NCBI GenBank assembly: GCA_020628865.1
Contig: JAHDEJ010000001.1
Location: 64,367-128,366 of the forward strand
DNA from: Acidimicrobiales bacterium
Lineage (GTDB): Bacteria; Actinomycetota; Acidimicrobiia; Acidimicrobiales; SHLQ01
Direction: 5' to 3'
Length of the DNA stretch: 64,000 nucleotides
In this document: piece after piece, positions 51,130 through 59,632 of the stretch
Layout of the letters: the number at the start of each line of letters is the position of its first letter
How positions within the stretch are numbered: the stretch's first letter is position 1
Notes under the pieces: model-generated
Told to the model about the DNA's origin: nothing
The model's database searches: none
The model's input: the letters and a program-made list of their open reading frames with translations, nothing else
Position numbers and translations under genes: made by a program

Positions 51130-52365
51130 TCAGGTTGCGAGGCCGTACCAGAGCGACAGTCGATGCTGCAGCTGACTCACCGAGATCCAGACGGCCAGCT
51201 CCACGATTTCGGCAGCCGACAGATTTGCGGTGACGGTCTGAATCGCGGTCGCATCGACCACCGACGGACTCGGCGACATCGCCAGCGACGCCGCAACGAT
51301 CGCCGTCGTCCGATCGTCCATCTGTACGGCCGCGTCGGCGAGGTCGACGCCGACCCGGGCCGAGTCGACCACCCGCGGATCGATCCCACAGTTCTCGGCG
51401 AGCGCAGCCGATCGGCCGGCGAGCAGTCCATTCCCCATATGGGTGGCGAACACCAGCGACGCCAATGCCTTCGCTCCGATACCGACCTCGGATTGCGCCG
51501 GGTCCAGGTTGTGTCGCAGCATCGCCGCCAACGCCCGGCGGGGCTTGGCATGCAACATGTGCGAGAGGAGCGGTTCGTCGTAGCCGTACTCCTCGGAGAT
51601 CCGCCGCCGAGCGAGCGCCCCATCGGCCGGCATGCCGTCCATCCACCGGCGTTCGAGCCGCACGGCGCCGGGGGCGTTGCGCACGACCCGCATCAACACG
51701 CGGGCGGAATCGGTTGGCGGAATGTCACCCGAGGATCCGGCCAGCGTCTCATCCGCCCAATCGTGCTGCCCCACCGACCAGCCCGTCGGGGAAATCAGCG
51801 CCGACACGTCGCCCACCGCCTCGGACTCGAGCTCGACGCCCATGGCATCCATGAACTTGTTGAGGAAGCCCATCATCGCCACTCCCATCACGATCCACTC
51901 GGCATCCTCGGGCGTGTAGTGCCGCAACAGCTCGTCCCGGAGGGCCGGTCGATAGTGGTGCGGGTCCGTCGAGAGCGCTTCGGCAACCGCCACTGCGGCA
52001 ACTTCCGCCTCCGTCCGGTCGGCGCCGGTCACCGCGTCGGCCGAGGACCCGCGCCGCAGGGCGAACGAGCAGGTATGCGCGGAGCAGTAGTTGCAACTGG
52101 CCGCTCGGGACGACACGTACATCCCCAGACCGACGACATCCTTCGGCGCCGAACGGCCGAACAGCGACCCGGGCAGATTGAGGAAGTTCGGCACCATCAG
52201 GTTGTAGGTACGAAACCCAACCGGCCAAACCTCGAGATACGTGTCGCAATTCGGCACCACGCCGATGAGCACGTTGACCATCTGGAGCACCGGGTCGTAC
52301 CGCTCGTGCAGCTGTTCCCAGGTGACCCGTTCGTCGTGGATCGCTTCCGCAAGTGTGGCCGCCAT
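51130..52365 (-). CDS. carboxymuconolactone decarboxylase/AhpD-like protein
   Basis: A 411-residue mostly helical protein that looks like two AhpD-fold halves. The first half holds the redox-type motif SCNYCSAHTCSFALRRG (about residues 86-102), that is CxxCxxH as in AhpD. The second half (HMLHAKPRRALAAMLRHNL ... GIGAKALASLVFATHMGNG) has the fold without cysteines. Such proteins can reduce peroxides or act on cyclic lactones. The chosen ATG follows GGGGGACGG. It is divergent from a haem peroxidase gene, which favours a role in peroxide handling. Confidence 0.8.
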   Translation of the reverse strand: MAATLAEAIHDERVTWEQLHERYDPVLQMVNVLIGVVPNCDTYLEVWPVGFRTYNLMVPNFLNLPGSLFGRSAPKDVVGLGMYVSSRAASCNYCSAHTCSFALRRGSSADAVTGADRTEAEVAAVAVAEALSTDPHHYRPALRDELLRHYTPEDAEWIVMGVAMMGFLNKFMDAMGVELESEAVGDVSALISPTGWSVGQHDWADETLAGSSGDIPPTDSARVLMRVVRNAPGAVRLERRWMDGMPADGALARRRISEEYGYDEPLLSHMLHAKPRRALAAMLRHNLDPAQSEVGIGAKALASLVFATHMGNGLLAGRSAALAENCGIDPRVVDSARVGVDLADAAVQMDDRTTAIVAASLAMSPSPSVVDATAIQTVTANLSAAEIVELAVWISVSQLQHRLSLWYGLAT

Positions 52366-52507
52366 TGACCGTCCCCCGATGTTCGCCGCCAGTCGCGACT
52401 CTAGTCGCCGGCCACCGGCGCGGGCTTTTGTGTCTCTTATGAAACGGCTATCCCCGGGTTGATCTCGAGGTCCGACCATGACGACATCCCCTACCGCAGG
52501 AGTTGCA

Positions 52508-54187
52508 ATGGAAGACCCCGCCCGCACCACCCCGCAGACCGACGACGGCACGACGAAGCGCCCGAACCGCCGCCGATTCCTCGGCATGGCCGGTGCCGGC
52601 GCCGGTGCCGCCGTCGTCGCCGCAACCCCCGGCGTTGCCGGCGCGCTCGAACGACGACGAGACCGGGATGGTGGCGGGCGCGACGCGCGCGGCCCACGCA
52701 ACGGCGGTGGCAACAACGATGGCGACGGCGCCGGGCAGGCGCTGCAGACCGGCAACCAGAACGACGGGCCCGACCGCTTCAGCCGGCTCTTCGACCGAAA
52801 CGACCTGGGTCGGGGCGAGAACCGCGACATGCGCGAAGCACTCATCGAACTCAGCCGACCCGGCGGAATCCTCGACGCCAACGACCCGCTCGAGGTCGGC
52901 CCGATTCGGCTCATCACCGAACCCGAGCTGTCCCCGAACAACGTCGACAACCCGAACCATCCTGCAGGCACGACGTTCTACGGCCAGTTCCTCGACCACG
53001 ACCTGACCCGTGACGTCGGCTCCCGCCTCGGCCGGCCCACACCCCTCCGGCGCAGCACGAACCTGCGGACGGCCCGGTTCGACCTCGACTCCGTCTACGG
53101 CGGTGGGCCCGGCGAATCGCCCGACCTCTACGAGGACGACGACCTCCACTTCCGGGTCGAGTCCGGTGGCCTCTTCGAGGACCTCCCCCGCGACGAGGAC
53201 AACCAGGCGATCATCGCCGACCCCCGCAACGACGAGAACCTCATGATCTCCGGGCTGCAGGTGGCGTTCCTCAAGTTCCACAACACCGTGATCGACCGTG
53301 TCCTCGCCGGCTCGCTGGACGGGACAGCGGCGTTCGCCGAGGCGAACCGACTGGTTCGCTGGCACCACCAGTGGATGACGCTGAACGAGTACCTTCCCCT
53401 CGTGGTCGGCCAGGAGATGGTCGACGACATCCTCGCCAACGGCCGCCGCCACTTCACCGACGACCGCCCCCGCATCCCGGTCGAGTTCCAGACGTCCGCC
53501 TATCGCTTCGGTCATTCCCTCGTGCGTCCTAGCTACCGAGCGAACCTCGCCGGTGACAACGGCGAGCCGTTCTTCGGTTTCGTGTTCGACCCCGACACGT
53601 TCGGCGATGACGACCCCGACGACTTCACCGGTGGCCATCGGGCCCCACGCCGCTTCATCGGCTGGCAGACGTTCTTCGACTTCGAGGACGGCGAGGTGAA
53701 GAACGCCAAGCGCATCGACACCAAGATCTCGACGCCGCTGTTCCGACTCCCCGCAAGCGCCATCGGCGCCGACCGGGGCGAGGACATCGGCCCGACCTCG
53801 CTCGCAACCCGCAACCTGCTGCGCCACCTCACCTGGGAGATCCCCACCGGGCAGGAAGTCGCCGAGGAAATGAACGCCGACCGCCTGAGCAACGCCGACC
53901 TGGCGCTCTTCGACGGCTTCGGCGCCGACCTCGCCGACGAGACCCCACTGTGGCTGTACATCCTGCAGGAAGCCGCCGTCATGCATGACGGCCTCCACCT
54001 CGGCCCGGTCGGCGGACGTATCGTCGCCGAGGTCTTCATCGGCCTGCTGCAGATGGACACCGAGTCCTTCCTGTCCGCCGAGCCGGGCTGGCGACCGACG
54101 CTGCCGACCCGATCCGGGGACGACGACTTCCGCATGGTCGACATGTTGACGCTGGCCGGAGTCGATCCGGATTCCCGCGGTCAGTAG
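52508..54187 (+). CDS. Tat-exported animal-type haem peroxidase
   Basis: About 559 residues. The N-terminus carries a twin-arginine signal NRRRFLGMAGAGAGAAVVA near residue 20 and a Gly/Asp/Asn-rich linker. The catalytic domain (from about 95) follows the An_peroxidase family: distal His in GQFLDHDLTRD, the calcium-region DLDSVYGGGP, the proximal His in YRFGHSLVRP and the C-terminal LADGLF-like helices. The enzyme oxidises halides or organic substrates with H2O2 outside the cytoplasm. I chose the ATG at 52508 for its AGGAG; an ATG at 52478 (GAGG) is also possible. Confidence 0.88.
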   Translation: MEDPARTTPQTDDGTTKRPNRRRFLGMAGAGAGAAVVAATPGVAGALERRRDRDGGGRDARGPRNGGGNNDGDGAGQALQTGNQNDGPDRFSRLFDRNDLGRGENRDMREALIELSRPGGILDANDPLEVGPIRLITEPELSPNNVDNPNHPAGTTFYGQFLDHDLTRDVGSRLGRPTPLRRSTNLRTARFDLDSVYGGGPGESPDLYEDDDLHFRVESGGLFEDLPRDEDNQAIIADPRNDENLMISGLQVAFLKFHNTVIDRVLAGSLDGTAAFAEANRLVRWHHQWMTLNEYLPLVVGQEMVDDILANGRRHFTDDRPRIPVEFQTSAYRFGHSLVRPSYRANLAGDNGEPFFGFVFDPDTFGDDDPDDFTGGHRAPRRFIGWQTFFDFEDGEVKNAKRIDTKISTPLFRLPASAIGADRGEDIGPTSLATRNLLRHLTWEIPTGQEVAEEMNADRLSNADLALFDGFGADLADETPLWLYILQEAAVMHDGLHLGPVGGRIVAEVFIGLLQMDTESFLSAEPGWRPTLPTRSGDDDFRMVDMLTLAGVDPDSRGQ

Positions 54188-54240
54188 TCGGCAATCGCAA
54201 CGAAGCACCCGAGCGGCGGGTAAGACTGGAGACCGTGGAC

Positions 54241-54924
54241 ATGGGAACACCATTGATTCTGATCGCCGAGGACGACCCGGAGGTCCGACAGGCACTGGAG
54301 CGCATCCTCTCTTTCGAGGGCTACCAGCACGTGTCGGCCAACGACGGGGCAGCGGCCCTCGAGGCGATCAAGGAACACGAACCGTCGATGATCATCCTCG
54401 ACGTGATGATGCCGTTCGTCGACGGACTCGAGGTGTGCCGGACCATCCGCAGCCGCGGCGACCGCACACCGGTGCTCATGCTCACGGCCCGCGAGGAGAT
54501 CCCCGACCGGGTCGCCGGCCTCGATGCCGGCGCTGACGACTACGTCGCCAAGCCGTTCGCCCTCGACGAACTCCTGGCCCGCATCCGCGCCCTGTTGCGT
54601 CGAGCCGAGCCGGAAGGAACGGACGACGTCATCGAAGCGCTCGACCTCCGGATCGACTTCGGCCGCCGCCAGGCGACCCGCGGCGGACGGATCCTCGATC
54701 TCACGAAGATGGAGTTCGAGCTCCTCGACCTGCTCGTGCGAAACGCCGGCATCGTGCTCGAGCGATCAACGATGTACGAGCGGGTGTGGGGCTACGACTT
54801 CGGCGACGACTCGAAGTCACTCGACGTGCACATCAGCTATCTCCGACGCAAGCTCGAAGAGGCGGACGAGCCCCGGATCATCCAGACGGTTCGTGGCGTC
54901 GGCTACGTGTTGCGTGACCGGTGA
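54241..54924 (+). CDS. OmpR-family response regulator (MprA-like)
   Basis: A 227-residue regulator. The receiver has the acidic pair AEDDPEV, the phospho-acceptor Asp in IILDVMMPF near residue 52 and the Lys of DDYVAKPFA near 101. The C-terminal winged helix (LDLTKMEFELLDLLVRN ... RVWGYDFGDDSKSLDVHISYLRRKLE) is that of MprA-type regulators. GGAG lies 9 bp before the ATG; a GTG at 54235 is an alternative. It overlaps the kinase gene by 4 bp. Confidence 0.92.
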   Translation: MGTPLILIAEDDPEVRQALERILSFEGYQHVSANDGAAALEAIKEHEPSMIILDVMMPFVDGLEVCRTIRSRGDRTPVLMLTAREEIPDRVAGLDAGADDYVAKPFALDELLARIRALLRRAEPEGTDDVIEALDLRIDFGRRQATRGGRILDLTKMEFELLDLLVRNAGIVLERSTMYERVWGYDFGDDSKSLDVHISYLRRKLEEADEPRIIQTVRGVGYVLRDR

Positions 54925-56258
54925 GCCTTCGCACCCGCCTGGCCATCGTGACGAGCCTGCTCGTCGTGCTCGGCGTGACCATCACCGGCGCGGCGAGCTG
55001 GATCTCCACCCGCGCCGAACTCACCGATCAGGTCGACACCTTTCTCCAAACGCGATCGGAACAATTCGCTGACGAACTCGGCGACGCCCGCCGGGACGAC
55101 AACCAACCGATTCCCCTGCCGAACGAGCGCGGCCTGGTGTTCCAGCGGCTGACGAGAAACGGCGGCGTGATCGACACGTCGTCGGGCAACAACCAGGTCC
55201 GGGTCGACGAACTCCCCGTCCGCGAAGACGACCTCGAAGTGCTCCGCGACGGCGGGGTCTCCCGCATTCGAAAGGTGAAGGTCGACGGCGTCGAACTGCG
55301 CATGATCACTCGGGAGATCGAGGGCGGCCGCGACCACCGGGGCGCCATCCAGGTCGCCGCCTACATGGACGACACCAACGGCGCCCTCGCCGGCCTGCTG
55401 CGTCGCATCCTCCTCATCGGCGCGCTTCTCACCCTGCTCGCCGCCGCGGCCGGCTGGCTTGTTGCCCGGACGACGACTCGGCCGCTCCGCAAACTCACCG
55501 CGACGGCGGAAGAAGTCTCGGCCACCCAGGACCTGACCACGGCAATCGACGTCGAACGGTCCGACGAGGTCGGCAGCCTTGCCCAGAGCTTCCGCTCGAT
55601 GCTCGACGCGCTGCGCCGCAGCCGCGAACAACAGCAGCGACTGATTCAGGATGCCGCCCACGAAGTGCGCACCCCGCTCACGACCCTTCGGGCCAACATC
55701 GAATTGCTCGAACGGGCTCCCGACATCGGCGAGCCGCACCGATCCGAACTGCTCGGAAGCCTTCGAAGCGAATTCGAAGCGTTGACCAACCTGTTCAACG
55801 AAGTCGTCGAACTCGCGATCGGTGAACGCGACGAGGCCCCGTTCGACGTCATCGAGCTCGACGACCCGGCCGACCGCGCCGCCCGCATCTTCACCAGCCG
55901 CACCGGCCGCACGCTGCACACGACGTTGGAGGGCGACACCATCAGCGGCAACGCCGAGCTTCTGGAGCGGGCCATCAGCAACCTGCTCAACAACGCCCAC
56001 AAGTACTCGCCGAGCGACCAGCCCGTCGAACTCGAGGTTCGGGGTCGACGGGTGACCGTACGAGATCACGGCCCTGGCATCCCAGCACACGAACGCGAGC
56101 TCGTGTTCGACCGCTTCTACCGGTCCGACGAGGCTCGGGCGATGAGCGGCTCGGGGCTCGGGCTCGCCATCGTCAAACAGATCGCGGAACGCCACGGCGG
56201 CACGGTCTTCGTGGGCGACGCCCCCGGCGGCGGCGCCGAGGTCGGATTCCAGCTGTAA
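54921..56258 (+). CDS. MprB-like sensor histidine kinase
   Basis: A 445-residue membrane sensor kinase. One membrane helix near residues 10-30 and a second near 158-180 bracket an extracytoplasmic sensor. A HAMP domain (TTRPLRKLTATAEEVSATQDLT) leads to the HisKA box IQDAAHEVRTPLTTLRAN with the His near residue 246, then the HATPase domain with NLLNNAHKYSP, VRDHGPGIP and GSGLGLAIV. The GTG start overlaps its regulator gene. The neighbouring peroxidase and CMD genes suggest an envelope or oxidative stress signal. Confidence 0.93.
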   Translation: MSLRTRLAIVTSLLVVLGVTITGAASWISTRAELTDQVDTFLQTRSEQFADELGDARRDDNQPIPLPNERGLVFQRLTRNGGVIDTSSGNNQVRVDELPVREDDLEVLRDGGVSRIRKVKVDGVELRMITREIEGGRDHRGAIQVAAYMDDTNGALAGLLRRILLIGALLTLLAAAAGWLVARTTTRPLRKLTATAEEVSATQDLTTAIDVERSDEVGSLAQSFRSMLDALRRSREQQQRLIQDAAHEVRTPLTTLRANIELLERAPDIGEPHRSELLGSLRSEFEALTNLFNEVVELAIGERDEAPFDVIELDDPADRAARIFTSRTGRTLHTTLEGDTISGNAELLERAISNLLNNAHKYSPSDQPVELEVRGRRVTVRDHGPGIPAHERELVFDRFYRSDEARAMSGSGLGLAIVKQIAERHGGTVFVGDAPGGGAEVGFQL

Positions 56259-56279
56259 CGACCGAGCGGCCGCGACGGC

Positions 56280-57215
56280 TCAGTCGGGAGCGATGACGCC
56301 CTTCTGGGACGTGATGCGCTGGTAGACCTCCGGCCGCCGATAGCGGGCGAAGTCGAACAGGGTCTCCTTGTACTGGGCACACCAATCGAGGTTGCAATCC
56401 GCAACCACGAGCTCGTCCCCGGTGGTGACCGCCTGCGCGACAATCTGGCCGGACGGCGCGATGATCGCCGACTGCGCCAGCGACTCCACACCCTCCTCGG
56501 TGCCACCCTTGGCGACGCCGACCACCCACGTGCCGTTCTGGTACGCACCGGCCTGCATGCACAGATGGTTGTGGAATCCCTGCAGCGCGTTCTGTCCGGG
56601 GTCCGGCGCGTAGTGGATGGGGGTGTTGTAGCCGATCATGATGAGCTCCACGCCCTGCAGCCCCATCTCCCGGTACGTCTCGGGCCAGCGACGGTCGTTG
56701 CAGGTCGCCATGCCGACGATGCCGTCGAACGCCCGATGGACCGGAAACCCTTCGTCGGACTCCTGGAAGTAGCGCCGCTCGAGATGTTGGAACGGGCGCC
56801 ACGGCTCGTCGTTCTCGTGACCGGGGATGTGTACCTTCCGGAAGCGAGCCACGGTGCTGCCATCACGTTCGACGAGAATCGTCGTGTTGAACCGTTCGCC
56901 CTCGTCGGTGAGCTCGGCATAACCGATCGCGAAACCGATGCCGTTCGCCTTCGCTGCGTCGAACAACGGCTGCGTCTCGGCCGACGGCATCTCCGTCTCG
57001 TAGTAGTGATCGTGGCCGGCGATGTCCTCGGTGAACCACCGGGGGAAGAAGGTCGTCAACGCCAATTCGGGATAGACGACGAGCTCCACTCCCCGATCCG
57101 CTGCCTCTTCCATGAGTGCCACCAGCCGGCTCACCACTGCGGGTCGGGGCTCGTCCTTCGCAATCGGTCCAAGCTGCGCGGCAGCAACTCTCAACATGCG
57201 CGGTGATGTGGTCAA
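56280..57215 (-). CDS. N-carbamoyl-D-amino-acid hydrolase-like nitrilase-family enzyme
   Basis: A 311-residue carbon-nitrogen hydrolase. The catalytic triad is in YPELALTTFFPRW (Glu50), FRKVHIPGH (Lys near 130) and ATCNDRRWPETYREMG (Cys near 175). These blocks and QHLERRYFQESD, GYNTPIH and HLCMQAGAYQNG follow N-carbamoyl-D-amino-acid amidohydrolases rather than other nitrilases. It releases CO2 and ammonia from a carbamoylated amino acid, a late step of hydantoin or purine-type ring breakdown. I chose the TTG at 57215 because GGAGGA lies 7 bp upstream; the ATG at 57197 has none. Confidence 0.87.
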   Translation of the reverse strand: MTTSPRMLRVAAAQLGPIAKDEPRPAVVSRLVALMEEAADRGVELVVYPELALTTFFPRWFTEDIAGHDHYYETEMPSAETQPLFDAAKANGIGFAIGYAELTDEGERFNTTILVERDGSTVARFRKVHIPGHENDEPWRPFQHLERRYFQESDEGFPVHRAFDGIVGMATCNDRRWPETYREMGLQGVELIMIGYNTPIHYAPDPGQNALQGFHNHLCMQAGAYQNGTWVVGVAKGGTEEGVESLAQSAIIAPSGQIVAQAVTTGDELVVADCNLDWCAQYKETLFDFARYRRPEVYQRITSQKGVIAPD

Positions 57216-57240
57216 CGAACGTCCTCCGAAACGGGCAGGT

Positions 57241-57255
57241 TGTACAAAGTGTAAA
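57241..57255. promoter_or_regulatory. palindrome TGTACA-AAG-TGTAAA upstream of the carbamoylase
   Basis: Half-sites TGTACA and TGTAAA (TTTACA on the other strand) with a 3-bp centre, 25 bp before the carbamoylase start. One half-site differs by one base from the xdhD palindrome at 51091-51107. Fits a shared operator for heterocycle and carbamoyl amino acid catabolism. Confidence 0.5.
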
Positions 57256-57339
57256 CCCCCACGGTGGGCCCTCCCGCCGTGGATATCCTCATGAGCGATG
57301 GCGGTTAAGTAGCCGATCGCCCGGGCCGATGGAGTCCCC

Positions 57340-58782
57340 ATGAGTGATGCACTGATCGATGACCTCGGCGACTGGCGCGCCGACGAAGAACTCGCCGAGG
57401 CGATGATCCCGATTCTGGGTCGCCTCTATCGCGAACACGACGTGATCGTCTACATCTTCGGCCGCAAGCTGATTCGCAGCTCGATCGACATCATCAAGGC
57501 CCACCGGTACGCCCGGCAGTACATCGGCGACGAGATCGCCGTCAGCGACAGCTTCCCGCTGCTCGAGGCCATGGGCCGCATGAGCCTCGACTCAGCCAAG
57601 GTCGACCTCGGCAAACTGACCGTTGCGTGGCTCGAAGCGCAGGGCGATGACGCATCGGACATCGACGCCTTCGTCGCCGATCAGCTCCGCTCAATCAACA
57701 CGGGACAGGGTCGCCTGCTCACCGAGCCGACCGACGTCGTGCTCTACGGGTTCGGCCGAATCGGCCGGCTGCTCGCCCGCATCATGATCGACCGCACCGG
57801 CAGCGGCTCGAAGCTGCGCTTGCGGGCCATCGTGCTTCGCCCGGGCAAGGACGGCGACGTCGAGAAGCGCGCCAGCCTGCTGCGCCGCGACTCGATCCAC
57901 GGCCCCTTCAACGGCACGATCGTCGCCGACACGGACAACTCGCAGATCATCGCCAACGGCAACCCGATCAAACTGATCTACGCCAAGAACCCCGACGACA
58001 TTGACTACACCGAGTACGGGATCAACAACGCCATCGTCGTCGACAACACCGGCATGTGGCGTGACGCCGACGGGCTCGGTCAGCACCTCAAGAGCAACGG
58101 CGTCGCCCGGGTACTCCTCACCGCCCCCGGCAAGGGCGAGGTCAAGAACATCATCTACGGCGTCAACAACGAGACCATCCGAGACGACGACAACGTCGTG
58201 TCCGCCGCCAGCTGCACGACCAACGCCATCGTTCCGACCCTCAAGGTCGTCAACGACACGTTCGGCATCGAGAACGGCCACCTCGAAACGGTGCACGCCT
58301 TCACGAACGACCAGAACCTGACGGACAACTTCCACAAGGCGTCGCGTCGTGGACGCGCCGCTCCGCTCAACATGGTCATCACCGAGACCGGTGCGGCAAC
58401 AGCCGTGGCGAAGGCCCTCCCGGAGCTCGACGGCAAACTCACCGGCAACGCCATCCGCGTGCCGATCCCGAACGTGTCGCTCGCCATCCTCAACCTGAAC
58501 CTCGAGAAGGAAACGACGAAGGACGAACTCAACGCCCTGTTGCGTGAAGCGTCGTTGAGCGTCGACCTCGGCGAACAGATCGACTACACGTCGTCGACCG
58601 AGCTCGTGTCCAGCGACCTCGTCGGCGCCGAACGCGCCAGCATCGTCGACTCACAGGCCACGATCGTCGACGGCGACCGCTGCGTCCTCTACGTCTGGTA
58701 CGACAACGAAGCCGGCTACAGCTACCAGGTCGTGCGCATCGTCCAGCAACTCGCCGGACTCGACTACCCGCGAGTGCCCTGA
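57340..58782 (+). CDS. long-form glyceraldehyde-3-phosphate dehydrogenase (GapB-type)
   Basis: A 480-residue GAPDH, about 140 residues longer than the common form. The extra N-terminal part (1-128) is helical. The Rossmann motif VLYGFGRIGRLLAR is near residue 133, the catalytic Cys in SAASCTTNAI near 290 and the C-terminal WYDNEAGYSYQ near 462. Long GAPDHs of this type (Corynebacterium GapB is about 480 residues) tend to work in the gluconeogenic direction. GGAG lies 5 bp before the ATG. Stand-alone gene ending in a convergent junction. Confidence 0.9.
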   Translation: MSDALIDDLGDWRADEELAEAMIPILGRLYREHDVIVYIFGRKLIRSSIDIIKAHRYARQYIGDEIAVSDSFPLLEAMGRMSLDSAKVDLGKLTVAWLEAQGDDASDIDAFVADQLRSINTGQGRLLTEPTDVVLYGFGRIGRLLARIMIDRTGSGSKLRLRAIVLRPGKDGDVEKRASLLRRDSIHGPFNGTIVADTDNSQIIANGNPIKLIYAKNPDDIDYTEYGINNAIVVDNTGMWRDADGLGQHLKSNGVARVLLTAPGKGEVKNIIYGVNNETIRDDDNVVSAASCTTNAIVPTLKVVNDTFGIENGHLETVHAFTNDQNLTDNFHKASRRGRAAPLNMVITETGAATAVAKALPELDGKLTGNAIRVPIPNVSLAILNLNLEKETTKDELNALLREASLSVDLGEQIDYTSSTELVSSDLVGAERASIVDSQATIVDGDRCVLYVWYDNEAGYSYQVVRIVQQLAGLDYPRVP

Positions 58783-58890
58783 CATCCCGCAGGCGGGATC
58801 CGGCCGCCAGGGCGGCCTCGACCCGCGCCGCGGCTGCGTCCGGGGCGCCGCCCGTCCCTCGCTCCTCGACTTCAGCCGCGCAGTTCCTCA

Positions 58891-58979
58891 GGTGCCTGGC
58901 ACCCGCTGGAGGCGATTCGTTGATTTTTCAACAAATCGCCTCGGTGAACCTGGCACCTAACGGGTCGTTAGGTGCCAGG
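58891..58979. repeat. GGTGCCTGGCACC palindromes and hairpins in a convergent gap
   Basis: Three nested structures: GGTGCC-T-GGCACC (58891-58903); a hairpin GAGGCGATT...AATCGCCTC (58909-58942) with a TTTTT-containing loop; and a 14-bp perfect stem CCTGGCACCTAACG (58949-58962) paired with 58966-58979 around GGT. The last hairpin abuts the stop of the HAD gene. Probably stops transcription from both sides and belongs to a REP-like repeat class. Confidence 0.85.
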
Positions 58980-58983
58980 CACC

Positions 58984-59598
58984 TCAGAGTTGGAGGAGGG
59001 CTTCGAGGTCGGCGATGGCTTGGTGGGGGTCGACGACCTTGATCGTCGTCATACCCATGGCGCGTGCCGGCTTCAGGTTGATGCCAAGGTCGTCGAGGAA
59101 GACGACTTCGGACGGGTCGACCTGCGCCTGCGCGCACGCCATCTCGTAGAACGCGAGCTCCGGCTTGCGGACCCCGGCCTTGCTCGACTCGAGCACGAAC
59201 CCGAAGCGGTCCATCACGGCCCGCACATCCGGCCGCATCTCCGAGACCACGTTGTTGGTGAGGCACGCCGTGTCGTAGCCCGCCGCGATCACCCGGTCGA
59301 GCAGGTCGATCATCTCCGGCCGCAACTCGCCCTCGAGTAGCGCCAACATGTCAGCGCCAGGCACCCGGTGGCCGAGCCGCTCCGACTCCTCGGCGAACTC
59401 GGCGTCGAACTCGGCCGCCGTGATCTCCTGACGTTCGATCCGCGCCCACGCGTTGTCGTCCGGATTCACCGTGTTGACCGTGCGCAAGAAGTTCTCCGGA
59501 AGGCCGTGCGCCTGCTCGTACTCGGTGAAGGCGTGGAACGGGCTGGACAGGATGACGCCGCCGAAGTCCCAGAAGACAGCACGGATAGTGGAAGGCAT
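58984..59598 (-). CDS. HAD-superfamily hydrolase
   Basis: A 204-residue HAD-IA protein. Motif I is altered to AVFWDFGGVIL near residue 6 (Asp nucleophile in FWDFGG, with Gly where many members have a second Asp), motif II is in ACLTNN near 106, the Lys in KAGVRKPELAFY near 138 and motif IV in VVFLDDLGINL near 162. This pattern is that of epoxide hydrolase N-domain/haloacid dehalogenase-like phosphatases. The ATG at 59598 gives the family length; the upstream open frame is unrelated. It lies 34 bp after the flavoprotein gene. Confidence 0.87.
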   Translation of the reverse strand: MPSTIRAVFWDFGGVILSSPFHAFTEYEQAHGLPENFLRTVNTVNPDDNAWARIERQEITAAEFDAEFAEESERLGHRVPGADMLALLEGELRPEMIDLLDRVIAAGYDTACLTNNVVSEMRPDVRAVMDRFGFVLESSKAGVRKPELAFYEMACAQAQVDPSEVVFLDDLGINLKPARAMGMTTIKVVDPHQAIADLEALLQL

Positions 59599-59632
59599 CC
59601 CCGGACCGTATCGGCCGCAGCGCCGTCTGTGC

